A stretch of DNA of 6,889 nucleotides from Pseudomonadota bacterium (GTDB taxonomy: Bacteria; Pseudomonadota; Alphaproteobacteria; Rhizobiales; Xanthobacteraceae). Of the stretch, positions 1-6,784 are shown piece by piece. Position 1 is the stretch's first letter; every line of letters begins with the position of its first letter. Position numbers and translations under genes: made by a program. Under the pieces are notes generated by a model, which did no database searches, was not told the origin of the DNA, and saw only the letters and a program-made list of their open reading frames with translations. The stretch is taken from positions 1 through 6,889 of the forward strand of contig JAJYAH010000374.1 in NCBI GenBank assembly GCA_021779635.1, given 5' to 3'.

Positions 1-1079
1 GGCAAAGCGAGCGCGAGCAGCATCAGCGCATGCGCGGTGCCAGCGGTATCGGCCGCGGTGAACAGGCCGTGTTCGAACAACATCCGCACCACCGGTTCGC
101 TGAGCACGATCAATCCCAGCATCGCCGGCAGGGCGAGGCCGACCGCGAGTTCGAGACCGCGCGACTCGGCGTGTGCGGCGGCGATCCGGTCGCCGTTGCG
201 CAGCGCGCGCGTCAGCTCGGGCACCAATACGGTGCCCATCGCAACACCGACAATGCCGAGCGGCAGCTCGATCAGCCGGTTGGCGAAATACAGCCACGAC
301 ACCGCCGATGGCGATGACGAGGCAATGACGGCGCCGGCGACGACCAGCCATTGCGGCCCTGCGCTTGCGATCATGCCCGGGATCGCCTTGCCGAGAAAAC
401 CACGCATCGGCGCATCGAACGATATCCGCAGCGGTGTTGCGGTGTTGCCGCCGCCACCTCGCCCGACCAGGATCAGCAATTGCAGCAGTCCGGCGATGCC
501 GACCGTGGCCGCGATCGCGAGCGCGGCGAAAGTTGCATCCTGCCGCCAGAAGAGCAGGGCGATCATGACAGCGATCAGCGCGATGTTGAACAGGAGCGGC
601 GAGAACGCGGTCAGCGCAAAGCGCGCTTGCGCGTTCAACAGCGCCATCATCACCGTGGCCGGGCCGGCAAAGGCGAGATAGGGCAGCATCAGGCGGGCAT
701 CGTTGACGGCGAGCTGCAGGGCCTCGTGCCCGGCAAACCCCGGCGCCAGAGCGGTCACGACCAGCGGCATCAACAGGCCGAGCACTGCGGCCGCCGCCAG
801 CAATGCCGCGCTGACGGTGCCGATGACGCGGCCTGCGAACGCGGCGGCAGCATTGGCGCCCTCGGCCTCGCGCACGTGCAACCACGCCGGCACCAGGGCC
901 GCGTTCAGCGCGCCCTCGGTCAACAGCCGCCGGACGACATTGACCAGTTGAAACGCCACCAGGAACGCATCCGCCACGGGGCCCGCGCCAAGCAGTGCGG
1001 CGATCATCGAATCGCGCGCGAATCCCATCAGCCGCGAGGCCAGCGTTCCCGTCGACACTGTGAGGAAGGAACGGATCAT
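1..1079 (-). CDS. murJ: MurJ (MviN) lipid II flippase, N-terminal 359 residues, cut by window edge
   Basis: This protein flips lipid II, the undecaprenyl-linked peptidoglycan precursor, across the inner membrane. It belongs to the MOP exporter superfamily. I translated the minus strand from the ATG at 1079-1077. The start MIRSFLTVSTGTLASRLMGF and the following FARDSMIAALLGAG and VRRLLTEGALNAALVP segments are classic MurJ. Residues shown to matter in E. coli MurJ are all present at a constant offset of two: R16, R22, D37, R50, R268 and E271 match R18, R24, D39, R52, R270 and E273. The rest is a run of hydrophobic helices, as expected for a 14-helix membrane protein. The family is about 510 residues long, so roughly the last 150 lie beyond the left edge. 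The Shine-Dalgarno sequence is weak (GAAG upstream). The gene is divergent from the kinase at 1330. No frameshift is seen in the visible part. Confidence 0.95.
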   Translation of the reverse strand, partial: MIRSFLTVSTGTLASRLMGFARDSMIAALLGAGPVADAFLVAFQLVNVVRRLLTEGALNAALVPAWLHVREAEGANAAAAFAGRVIGTVSAALLAAAAVLGLLMPLVVTALAPGFAGHEALQLAVNDARLMLPYLAFAGPATVMMALLNAQARFALTAFSPLLFNIALIAVMIALLFWRQDATFAALAIAATVGIAGLLQLLILVGRGGGGNTATPLRISFDAPMRGFLGKAIPGMIASAGPQWLVVAGAVIASSSPSAVSWLYFANRLIELPLGIVGVAMGTVLVPELTRALRNGDRIAAAHAESRGLELAVGLALPAMLGLIVLSEPVVRMLFEHGLFTAADTAGTAHALMLLALAL

Positions 1080-1112
1080 GGGGGGCTTCTATCATGGTGC
1101 GGCTTGCTGGCC

Positions 1113-1154
1113 CTAGTGTCCCGGCTCCAACATTCGTTGGAGCCGGGACACTAG
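1113..1154. repeat. Perfect 19-bp inverted repeat with a 4-nt loop
   Basis: The left arm CTAGTGTCCCGGCTCCAAC (1113-1131) and the right arm GTTGGAGCCGGGACACTAG (1136-1154) are exact reverse complements around the loop ATTC. Both ends carry the generally rare tetramer CTAG. Six A residues follow at 1155-1160. It lies between murJ and the kinase, so both genes point away from it and it cannot end either one. No T-run follows the stem in either direction. It resembles a REP-type or other small dispersed palindromic element. I have an impression that similar GTGTCCCGGCTCC palindromes occur between genes in Bradyrhizobium, but this was not checked. No second copy was seen in this window. Confidence 0.85.
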
Positions 1155-1168
1155 AAAAAATGTGGTTC

Positions 1169-1244
1169 TCGTGCCGCTTTCGATTTGAAGTTCCTGTTGC
1201 GGACTCGCGGCATCCGGTGCAGGAACTTGAAATCGGCGGCACGA
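1169..1244 (+). promoter_or_regulatory. Long imperfect stem-loop in the leader of the kinase gene
   Basis: Positions 1169-1196 pair with 1220-1244. The paired blocks are TCGTGCCGC, CGATTT and AAGTTCCTG on the left arm with their complements on the right. They are interrupted only by a 3-nt bulge (TTT, 1178-1180) and one G-G mismatch. The loop is 23 nt (1197-1219). The element sits 85 nt upstream of the kinase start and 14 nt after the perfect palindrome. It could be an untranslated-leader structure, or part of a mobile palindromic element together with its neighbour. The transcription start is unknown, so whether it is in the kinase mRNA is an inference. Confidence 0.6.
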
Positions 1245-1311
1245 TGTTGATCGTGATCGGCCGCTGCACCTTCCAGCCGACTTGGATCGGATTTTCCCCG
1301 CAATCGCAATG

Positions 1312-1329
1312 CCGCAACAGGACTGATCG
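1312..1329 (+). promoter_or_regulatory. Kinase ribosome-binding site inside a possible sequestering pair
   Basis: AGGA at 1319-1322 lies 7 nt before the ATG at 1330 and supports that start. It is the end of CCGCAACAGGA (1312-1322), which is the exact reverse complement of 1192-1202 further up the leader. Pairing between the two would bury the whole Shine-Dalgarno motif. Positions 1192-1196 are also used by the stem 1169-1244, so the two structures exclude each other. Confidence 0.55.
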
Positions 1330-2331
1330 ATGACAGAAGCGAAATATGACGTTCTCGGGATTGGCAACGCGATTTTCGACGTGCTGGTGCAGACCGACGA
1401 GAGCTTCCTTGCCGCCCACGGCATGACCAAAGGCGGCATGGCGCTGATCGACGAGGCGCGCGCCGCGTCGATCTACCGGGATATGGGGCCTGCGGTGGAG
1501 ATGTCCGGCGGTTCGGCGGCCAACACCATTGTCGGGATCGCCGGTTTTGGCGCGCGGGCGGCCTATGTCGGCAAGATCAGGGACGACCAGATCGGCGGCT
1601 TGTATGCCCATGACATCCGCGCAGCAGGGGTCGCGTTCGAGACCAGGCCCGCGCCGCAAGGCCCGGCCACCGGCTGTTCCTACATTCTGGTGACGCCGGA
1701 CGGCGAGCGCACCATGAATACCTATCTCGGTGCGGCGCAGGAACTGACGCCCGACGATATCGACGCAGCCCAGGTCGCAGCCTCTGCGATCGTCTATCTC
1801 GAAGGCTATCTGTGGGACCCCAAAAGCGCGAAGGAAGCCTTTGTGAAGGCATCGACCGTCGCGCATGATTCGGGCCGCCAGGTGGCGCTGACGCTGTCGG
1901 ATTCGTTTTGCGTGGATCGCTATCGCGGCGAGTTCCTCGACCTGATGCGCCAGGGCACCGTCGACCTGATTTTCGCCAACGAGGCAGAACTGCATTCGCT
2001 GTACCAGACCTCGGATTTCGACACCGCCCTTGCCCAATTGCGCAAGGACACCAGGCTCGGCGTCGTCACCCGCAGCGAGAAGGGCTGCGTGGTGGCCTCG
2101 GCGGACGGCGTCGTCGCGGTGCCGGCATTTCCGATTGAAAAGCTGGTCGACACCACCGGCGCCGGCGATCTGTTCGCCGCCGGATTCCTGTTCGGGCTGG
2201 TGCGCGGCGCCGGTCATGAAAATGCCGGGCGGCTCGGCGCGCTGGCGGCGGCTGAAATCATCCAGCACATCGGCGCGCGGCCGCAGACCTCGCTGAAGGA
2301 ATTGGCGCAAAGCAACGGGCTGCCGGTTTAG
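1330..2331 (+). CDS. PfkB-family carbohydrate kinase, probable adenosine kinase
   Basis: This is a cytoplasmic kinase of the ribokinase/PfkB fold that probably turns adenosine and ATP into AMP and ADP. That would serve purine salvage and clear the adenosine released from S-adenosylhomocysteine. The 333-residue length is normal for the family. The N-terminal part has YDVLGIGNAIFDVLV (6-20) and the substrate-side glycine motif GGSAAN (60-65). The NxxE motif, which helps bind Mg-ATP, is N217-E220 in FANEAEL. The C-terminal PfkB signature DTTGAGD is at 274-280, with D280 as the expected catalytic base and the glycines as the anion hole. The start is supported by AGGA 7 nt upstream. All motifs are intact. 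Adenosine is preferred over a sugar as substrate because the whole protein reads like the alphaproteobacterial adenosine kinases. The family is certain, the substrate less so. The gene stands alone, with a gap of about 270 bp to the next gene. Confidence 0.88.
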   Translation: MTEAKYDVLGIGNAIFDVLVQTDESFLAAHGMTKGGMALIDEARAASIYRDMGPAVEMSGGSAANTIVGIAGFGARAAYVGKIRDDQIGGLYAHDIRAAGVAFETRPAPQGPATGCSYILVTPDGERTMNTYLGAAQELTPDDIDAAQVAASAIVYLEGYLWDPKSAKEAFVKASTVAHDSGRQVALTLSDSFCVDRYRGEFLDLMRQGTVDLIFANEAELHSLYQTSDFDTALAQLRKDTRLGVVTRSEKGCVVASADGVVAVPAFPIEKLVDTTGAGDLFAAGFLFGLVRGAGHENAGRLGALAAAEIIQHIGARPQTSLKELAQSNGLPV

Positions 2332-2605
2332 GCAGGATCCGGAGAAATCAGAGCCATCGTTGGGGAGGACCGCCCCACTCGGGTAGTGGTGTGCGGCCCG
2401 AGACCTGCCGCGATATCCGCCGTTCGGTCGGTATCAAGGGAAAAGCGGAGATCACGCGTACATCGTCAAGCCGGCGCGATTGACGTAAAGCCGGCCTTGG
2501 CTCTGGCGGAAGGCCGGTCGGCCAATTATGCTGCGTAGACGTGTTCGGCCGCGCGATGGCTCTCTGCGATCCGAGGGCCCGGCGGTTTGGTCGGGTCGTC
2601 GATGC
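2332..2605. other. Intergenic region between the kinase and the hydrolase-cyclase
   Basis: No convincing gene is seen here. An in-frame ATG at 2528 could extend the next gene upstream by 26 residues, but that extension is arginine-rich and unlike the start of the hydrolase family. A small hairpin CCACT/AGTGG (2375-2389) and overlapping GC-rich pairings follow the kinase stop, but there is no T-run, so a factor-independent terminator is not supported. A TTGACG hexamer at 2480-2485 resembles a -35 box, but I found no good -10 box at the right distance. Confidence 0.5.
2491..2517. repeat. GC-rich 8-bp hairpin upstream of the hydrolase-cyclase gene
   Basis: CCGGCCTT (2491-2498) and AAGGCCGG (2510-2517) pair perfectly around an 11-nt loop. 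The hairpin ends about 90 nt before the chosen start of the next gene. No T-run follows, so it is not a standard terminator. The octamer AAGCCGGC occurs twice nearby, from 2468 and from 2488. It may be leader RNA structure or a protein-binding site; its function is unknown. Confidence 0.45.
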
Positions 2606-3922
2606 ATGAATGATTTTGCCTTACCTGTAACGCGATACGCGCTCAGCGGTGACGTGAGTATTGCATATCAGGTGATGGGTGACGGGCCGATCGATCTCGT
2701 CATGGTGCCGGGCGTGGTATCGCATGTCGAGTTCATGCATGAATTGCCCGGTTACACGGCGTTTCTTCGCCGCCTTTCGAACTTCGCGCGCGTCATCACC
2801 TTCGACAAGAGGGGGCAGGGATTGTCCGACAGGGTATCCGGCGCCCCTTCGCTGGAAGAGCGCATGGATGACGTTCGCGCCGTAATGGACGCTGCAGATT
2901 CGAAGCGTGCCGTCCTGATGGGATTTTCCGAAGGTTGCGCGATGAGCGCCTTGTTTGCCGCAACCTACCCGGAACGGGCATCCAATCTGCTGCTCTTTGG
3001 TGGATTTGCGCTGTCGACGATGGCCGGCGACTTTGAGAAGAAAACTGCTGAACGTTTGAAGAATTGGGGCTCCGGCAACTCGATCAGGATGGCATGGCCG
3101 AGCCTGCGGGCTAGTCCTCAAGGCCTGGACTCGTTGGCAAAGTTGGAGCGCCTCTCGGCCAGCCCCGGTGCGATCAAGGCACTCACGCTATTGAACGCTC
3201 AAATCGACGTCCGGCCGATTCTGCCCGCCATTCAAATCCCGACGCTGGTCCTTCATCGCAGAGGGGACCTCCAGGTTCCAATCGCGGCAGGCCGCGATCT
3301 CGTCAGGCAAATACCGGGCGCAGAATTCATCGAATATGCGGGCGACGATCACGTGTTCTGGTCCGGCGACGTCGAAACGCTGCTGGGTGATATCCAGCAA
3401 TTCTTGACGGGCAGTCGAGAGCATTCATCACTCGACATTGAACGCATTCTGGCCACCGTCCTTTTCACTGACATTGTCGGCTCCACAAGCAGCGCCGTTG
3501 CCGCCGGCGATCTTACATGGCGCCACATGCTTGACAGTCACGATCAAATCGCCAGGCACATGGTGGAGAAGCACCGAGGCAATTTGATCAAGACCACCGG
3601 CGACGGCATTTTGGCGACCTTCGATGGTCCGGGTCGCGCGGTCCGCTGTGCCCTGGCGTTCGAAGCCGCAGCCAGGCAAATCGGTTTGCCGCTTCGCGCC
3701 GGTCTTCACACAGGGGAGATCGAGGTACGGGATCGCGACGTGGGAGGTATTGCGGTTCATGCTGCCGCTCGCGTCATGGCGCAATGTCAACCGAATGAAG
3801 TATGGGTATCAAGGGTCGTGACAGACCTGGTCGCCGGCGCAGGTCTGAAATTTTCCGAACGCGGGTCACACGAACTCAAGGGCTTTCCGGGACGCTGGGA
3901 TTTGTTCGCCGCACATGCCTAG
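2606..3922 (+). CDS. Alpha/beta-hydrolase fused to a class III adenylate/guanylate cyclase
   Basis: This is a two-domain protein of 438 residues. Residues about 10-270 form an alpha/beta hydrolase with nucleophile S108 in GFSEG, probable acid D221 and histidine H249 in GDDH, so the triad looks complete. Residues about 283-436 form a class III nucleotidyl cyclase. Metal-binding aspartates are D289 in FTDIVGS and D333 in TTGDG. K329 and D378 match the lysine-aspartate pair that selects adenine, so cAMP is the likely product. R389 matches the transition-state arginine, but the partner asparagine is a histidine (H385). Class III cyclases work as dimers because each active site is shared between two chains. 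No signal peptide or membrane helix is seen, so it is probably cytoplasmic. The architecture matches Mycobacterium tuberculosis Rv1900c. The ATG at 2606 is chosen because TRYALSGDVSIAYQVMGDG then sits near the N terminus, as usual for this family; the ribosome-binding site is weak. An upstream ATG at 2528 is the alternative. The natural hydrolase substrate cannot be predicted. Confidence 0.9.
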   Translation: MNDFALPVTRYALSGDVSIAYQVMGDGPIDLVMVPGVVSHVEFMHELPGYTAFLRRLSNFARVITFDKRGQGLSDRVSGAPSLEERMDDVRAVMDAADSKRAVLMGFSEGCAMSALFAATYPERASNLLLFGGFALSTMAGDFEKKTAERLKNWGSGNSIRMAWPSLRASPQGLDSLAKLERLSASPGAIKALTLLNAQIDVRPILPAIQIPTLVLHRRGDLQVPIAAGRDLVRQIPGAEFIEYAGDDHVFWSGDVETLLGDIQQFLTGSREHSSLDIERILATVLFTDIVGSTSSAVAAGDLTWRHMLDSHDQIARHMVEKHRGNLIKTTGDGILATFDGPGRAVRCALAFEAAARQIGLPLRAGLHTGEIEVRDRDVGGIAVHAAARVMAQCQPNEVWVSRVVTDLVAGAGLKFSERGSHELKGFPGRWDLFAAHA

Positions 3923-4172
3923 CTCACTTCTGCTATCGGTACTAAACCACCATCGCGGCAGCCCTTTGTCCGATGCGGAAGGCCAACCGGCTTCAGCTAT
4001 CGACCGCTGTGCTCCCCCAACTTGATGGCACGTTCCTCAGCCGGAACAGCATGTATCGGATGAAGGTGCCGGGACGAGCAGTATCCTTCCTGTTCCCGGA
4101 TCAGCGTATTTGGTTGGCCCCAATGCAGGCAAACTGTCGTAGGCTGCGCAATCCGGCGGAGAAAAAGTCGTT
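3923..4172. other. Intergenic region upstream of the P-type ATPase
   Basis: No recognised gene is seen. Two small inverted repeats are present: GTTCC/GGAAC (4032-4036 with 4043-4047) and CCGGGA/TCCCGG (4069-4074 with 4094-4099). No clear terminator follows the cyclase stop and no strong promoter was recognised. A 67-codon reading frame from 3973 ends in an ATGA overlap with the ATPase start. It has no visible ribosome-binding site and no known motif, so it is not annotated as a gene. Confidence 0.5.
4158..4161 (+). promoter_or_regulatory. Ribosome-binding site of the P-type ATPase
   Basis: GGAG is followed by an A-rich spacer, with 11 nt to the ATG at 4173. The spacing is slightly long but acceptable. 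It supports the start that gives MKTASPNNRP as the N terminus. Confidence 0.6.
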
Positions 4173-6680
4173 ATGAAAACAGCCTCCCCAAACAATCGAC
4201 CCGCGCCGGCGCCGACGAAGTCCCCAAACCCGGACCTCCCTGACATCGCTGCTGCGTCGATCTCCGACACGCTCGCGGCACTTCATGTCGACCCTGACGC
4301 CGGGCTCACCCTGGTGGAGACGAACGCTCGCCGGAAGGAGTACGGCTACAACGAGGTGGCGGAGAAAAAGGGCCACCCGCTGCTCAAATTTCTCGCTAAA
4401 TTTTGGGGAATCTCGGCGTGGATGCTCGAACTGATCATGGTGCTGTCAGCGGTGCTCGGGAATTACCCTGATCTCGCTGTGGTCGGCGCACTGCTGGTCG
4501 TCAACGCCGTGCTGGGCTTTTTGCAGGAGCAGCGCGCTGTCGGTGTCGTTGAAGCACTGCGGCGACGGTTGCAGGTCAGTGCGCGCGTGCGTCGCGATTC
4601 AGGCTGGCAGGTCGTTCCTGCCCGCGAGCTGGTCCCCGGCGATATCGTTCGGCTGCGATCCGGCGACATCATCCCGGCGGACGTCAAGCTCCTCAGCGGA
4701 GCGTTGAGCGTCGACCAGTCGGCGCTGACCGGTGAATCGAAAGACGCGGATAAGGCGCCGGGCGAAGTGCTGTCGTCAGGGTCCGTCGCCCGGCGCGGTG
4801 AAGGCAATGGCGTAGTGATGCTGACCGGAGCGAAGACCTACTTTGGCCGCACTACGGAACTTGTGCAGGAGGCGCGCCCGAAGCTTCACATCGAAGAGGT
4901 CGTAGCCAACGTCGTCCGCTGGCTCTTCGTCATTGTTAGTGCGCTGTTGGGCTTCGTCGTCGTGCTGTCGCTGATTCGCGGCGCGCCACTCATTGAAATG
5001 ATCCCGCTTATGCTTGTTCTGCTGATGAGCGCGGTGCCGGTCGCTCTTCCCGTCATGTTCACGGTCAGCATGGCGCTCGGGTCGAAGGAGCTGGCCAAGC
5101 GCGGCGTTCTGGTCACCCGCCTTAGCGCGGCCGAGGACGCCGCGACGATGGATGTGCTCTGCGTGGACAAGACGGGCACGATCACGATGAACCAGCTCAC
5201 CGTCACCGGCGTCATCCCGCTGGCTCACGCGACGGAAGCCGATGTGTTGTTCGCGGGCGCTCTTGCATCGCAAGAAGCCAATCAGGACCCGATTGACCTC
5301 GCTTTCCTCGCAGCCGCGAAAGCGCATCACGTGTTCGACGGCCTTCCCGCCGTCACACCGGTCTCATTCGCGCCCTTTGATGCGAAAAGCCGGCGGACGG
5401 AGGCCGTGGTCGACCAGAACGGCCGGCGGCTGCGCGTGATGAAAGGCGCCGTGCGCACCATCGCCGAGGCCTGTGGACTTCAGACCTCGGAAGTCGAGGC
5501 GCTGGAGGTGCGCGTCAGCGCGGCGGCCGCGAAAGGCTACCGGACGCTGGCGGTGGCACTTGGCCCCGATACAGGCGCTCCGGCCTTGGTCGGACTGGTG
5601 TCGCTGTATGATCCGCCGCGGCCCGACGCCAAGCAGCTCATCGCCACACTTCTCGACCTCGGCGTTCCGGTAAAGATGCTCACTGGCGACGCTCTGCCGG
5701 TGGCGCTCGAGATCGGCCAGGGAGTCGGGTTGCCCAACATCCGGCGCGTGGCCGATCTGAAGGCGGCGAGCACGGTGGCCGGCAACGAGGCCGTTGACTT
5801 GCTAGCAGGTGCGGATGGCTTCGCCGAGGTGTATCCGGAGGACAAGTACATTGTCGTGCAGCACCTGCAGGCCGCAGGGCACGTAACCGGCATGACGGGC
5901 GACGGCGTCAACGACGCACCGGCCCTTCGGCAGGCGGAAGTTGGAATCGCCGTCAGCACCGCGACCGATGTGGCCAAGGGGGCCGCGAGCGTCGTTTTGA
6001 CCGAGGCCGGTCTGACGAACATTGTGGCGCTGGTCGAGCAGGGGCGGACAATTTACCAGCGCATTCTCACGTGGATCATCAACAAGATCAGCCGAACAAT
6101 CCTCAAGGCTGCCTTCGTGGCCATCGCATTCGTGGTCACCGGCAAGTTCGTTGTCTCGGCCTTCGCGATGCTGTTGTTGGTCTTCCTGACGGACTTCGCG
6201 AAAATCTCGCTTGCCACCGACAATGTTCGGCCATCCAGGAAGCCGGAAACATGGAACATAGGAGGCTTCATCGCCGTGTCGGTCGTGCTTGGTGTTGCGA
6301 TGGTTGCTGAAACGCTCTTCCTGTTATGGATCGGCTGGACGAAATTCGGTTTGGCAACCGACAACAATGCCCTCCACACCTTTAGCTTTCTTATGCTGCT
6401 CTACTTTGCTGTATTTTCGGTCGTGTCCGCACGAGAGCGCCGCTGGTTCTGGGCGACGTTGCCGAGCAAAACCTTCATGACGGCGCTCGCTGCGGATGCC
6501 GTCACGGGCACCGTCCTGACGTGGGTGGGACTGCCCGGGCTTCCGCCCTTACCTTGGTGGCAGACGCTTGTAGTATTTATTTATGCCATGGTCTCCTGTC
6601 TGGCTCTGAACGACGCCGTGAAGGTCGCGATGATCAATTGGCGGGTTCCAGCCAGCTCCGGCAAATTGGTTGCCGCATAG
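4173..6680 (+). CDS. P-type ATPase, plasma-membrane proton-efflux (P3A) type
   Basis: This is a complete 835-residue membrane pump that uses ATP to export cations, most likely protons. Motifs appear in order: actuator-domain TGES (186-189), PVALP in helix M4 (289-293), phosphorylation site DKTGT with D332, nucleotide-domain KGA with K424, MLTGD (502-506) and the hinge motif TGDGVNDAP (575-583). About ten membrane helices are visible: M1 78-96, M2 100-118, M3 250-268, M4 274-300, M5 641-657, M6 661-679, M7 697-721, M8 735-752, M9 767-786 and M10 795-813. D674 in M6 aligns without gaps to the proton-binding D684 of the plant pump AHA2, and K645 falls where AHA2 has R655. The heavy-metal CPC motif is absent, which argues against a P1B copper or zinc pump. 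The tail after M10 is only about 20 residues, so the plant-type autoinhibitory domain is missing. The proline-rich N terminus looks disordered. The ion is inferred from family resemblance; the fold and mechanism are certain. Confidence 0.95.
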   Translation: MKTASPNNRPAPAPTKSPNPDLPDIAAASISDTLAALHVDPDAGLTLVETNARRKEYGYNEVAEKKGHPLLKFLAKFWGISAWMLELIMVLSAVLGNYPDLAVVGALLVVNAVLGFLQEQRAVGVVEALRRRLQVSARVRRDSGWQVVPARELVPGDIVRLRSGDIIPADVKLLSGALSVDQSALTGESKDADKAPGEVLSSGSVARRGEGNGVVMLTGAKTYFGRTTELVQEARPKLHIEEVVANVVRWLFVIVSALLGFVVVLSLIRGAPLIEMIPLMLVLLMSAVPVALPVMFTVSMALGSKELAKRGVLVTRLSAAEDAATMDVLCVDKTGTITMNQLTVTGVIPLAHATEADVLFAGALASQEANQDPIDLAFLAAAKAHHVFDGLPAVTPVSFAPFDAKSRRTEAVVDQNGRRLRVMKGAVRTIAEACGLQTSEVEALEVRVSAAAAKGYRTLAVALGPDTGAPALVGLVSLYDPPRPDAKQLIATLLDLGVPVKMLTGDALPVALEIGQGVGLPNIRRVADLKAASTVAGNEAVDLLAGADGFAEVYPEDKYIVVQHLQAAGHVTGMTGDGVNDAPALRQAEVGIAVSTATDVAKGAASVVLTEAGLTNIVALVEQGRTIYQRILTWIINKISRTILKAAFVAIAFVVTGKFVVSAFAMLLLVFLTDFAKISLATDNVRPSRKPETWNIGGFIAVSVVLGVAMVAETLFLLWIGWTKFGLATDNNALHTFSFLMLLYFAVFSVVSARERRWFWATLPSKTFMTALAADAVTGTVLTWVGLPGLPPLPWWQTLVVFIYAMVSCLALNDAVKVAMINWRVPASSGKLVAA

Positions 6681-6784
6681 CGGTAGCGGGAAAAAGCGCA
6701 TGTACCGAAGTCGACGTGATCTTCGGTCAGACGAGCCATTCAAGCAATCTTGAATCCACCGGTCCTCTTTCAAGCGCTCTCGAA
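6681..6784. other. Convergent intergenic gap with small hairpins and an imperfect direct repeat
   Basis: The gap lies between the ATPase stop and the end of the opposing acyl-CoA synthetase gene. ACCGAAG (6704-6710) pairs with CTTCGGT (6721-6727) around 10 nt. On the minus strand a short T-run (complement of 6691-6695) follows some nine bases after this stem, so it could be a weak terminator for the synthetase. ATTCAAG/CTTGAAT (6738-6744 with 6749-6755) is a perfect 7-bp stem with a CAAT loop. No strong terminator is seen for the ATPase. Confidence 0.4.

Noticed and set aside
351..1154. A 267-codon plus-strand open frame and other plus-strand frames across 30-951
   Set aside because: They are antisense to murJ, whose minus-strand translation matches the family residue by residue. 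The plus-strand products are low-complexity, arginine- and glutamine-rich, as expected from the GC-rich complement of a real gene.
1113..1160. The 19-bp palindrome as an intrinsic terminator
   Set aside because: On the plus strand the stem is followed by A residues, not T; on the minus strand the T-run precedes the stem. Both flanking genes also transcribe away from it.
1094..1333. A 79-codon plus-strand frame ending in an ATGA overlap with the kinase start
   Set aside because: It runs through both palindromes, has no ribosome-binding site or recognisable motif, and is better explained as chance. It would matter only if the leader proves to be translated.
2480..2485. TTGACG as a -35 promoter element for the hydrolase-cyclase
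   Set aside because: No acceptable -10 hexamer lies 16-18 nt downstream; the AATTAT-like sequence near 2524 is too far away.
2528..2605. An upstream start adding 26 residues to the hydrolase-cyclase
   Set aside because: The extension is arginine-rich and unlike the family, whose members start shortly before the RYALSGDVSIAYQ stretch. The ATG at 2606 fits better, though neither has a strong ribosome-binding site.
2621..3121. A 166-codon minus-strand frame opposite the hydrolase domain
   Set aside because: It is a shadow of a well-supported domain with an intact catalytic triad; no motif is seen in the antisense product.
4776..5330. A 184-codon minus-strand frame inside the P-type ATPase, plus several shorter ones
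   Set aside because: The plus strand here encodes the M3-M4, phosphorylation and nucleotide-binding regions with every motif intact. The antisense product is histidine-, arginine- and glutamine-rich with no domain.
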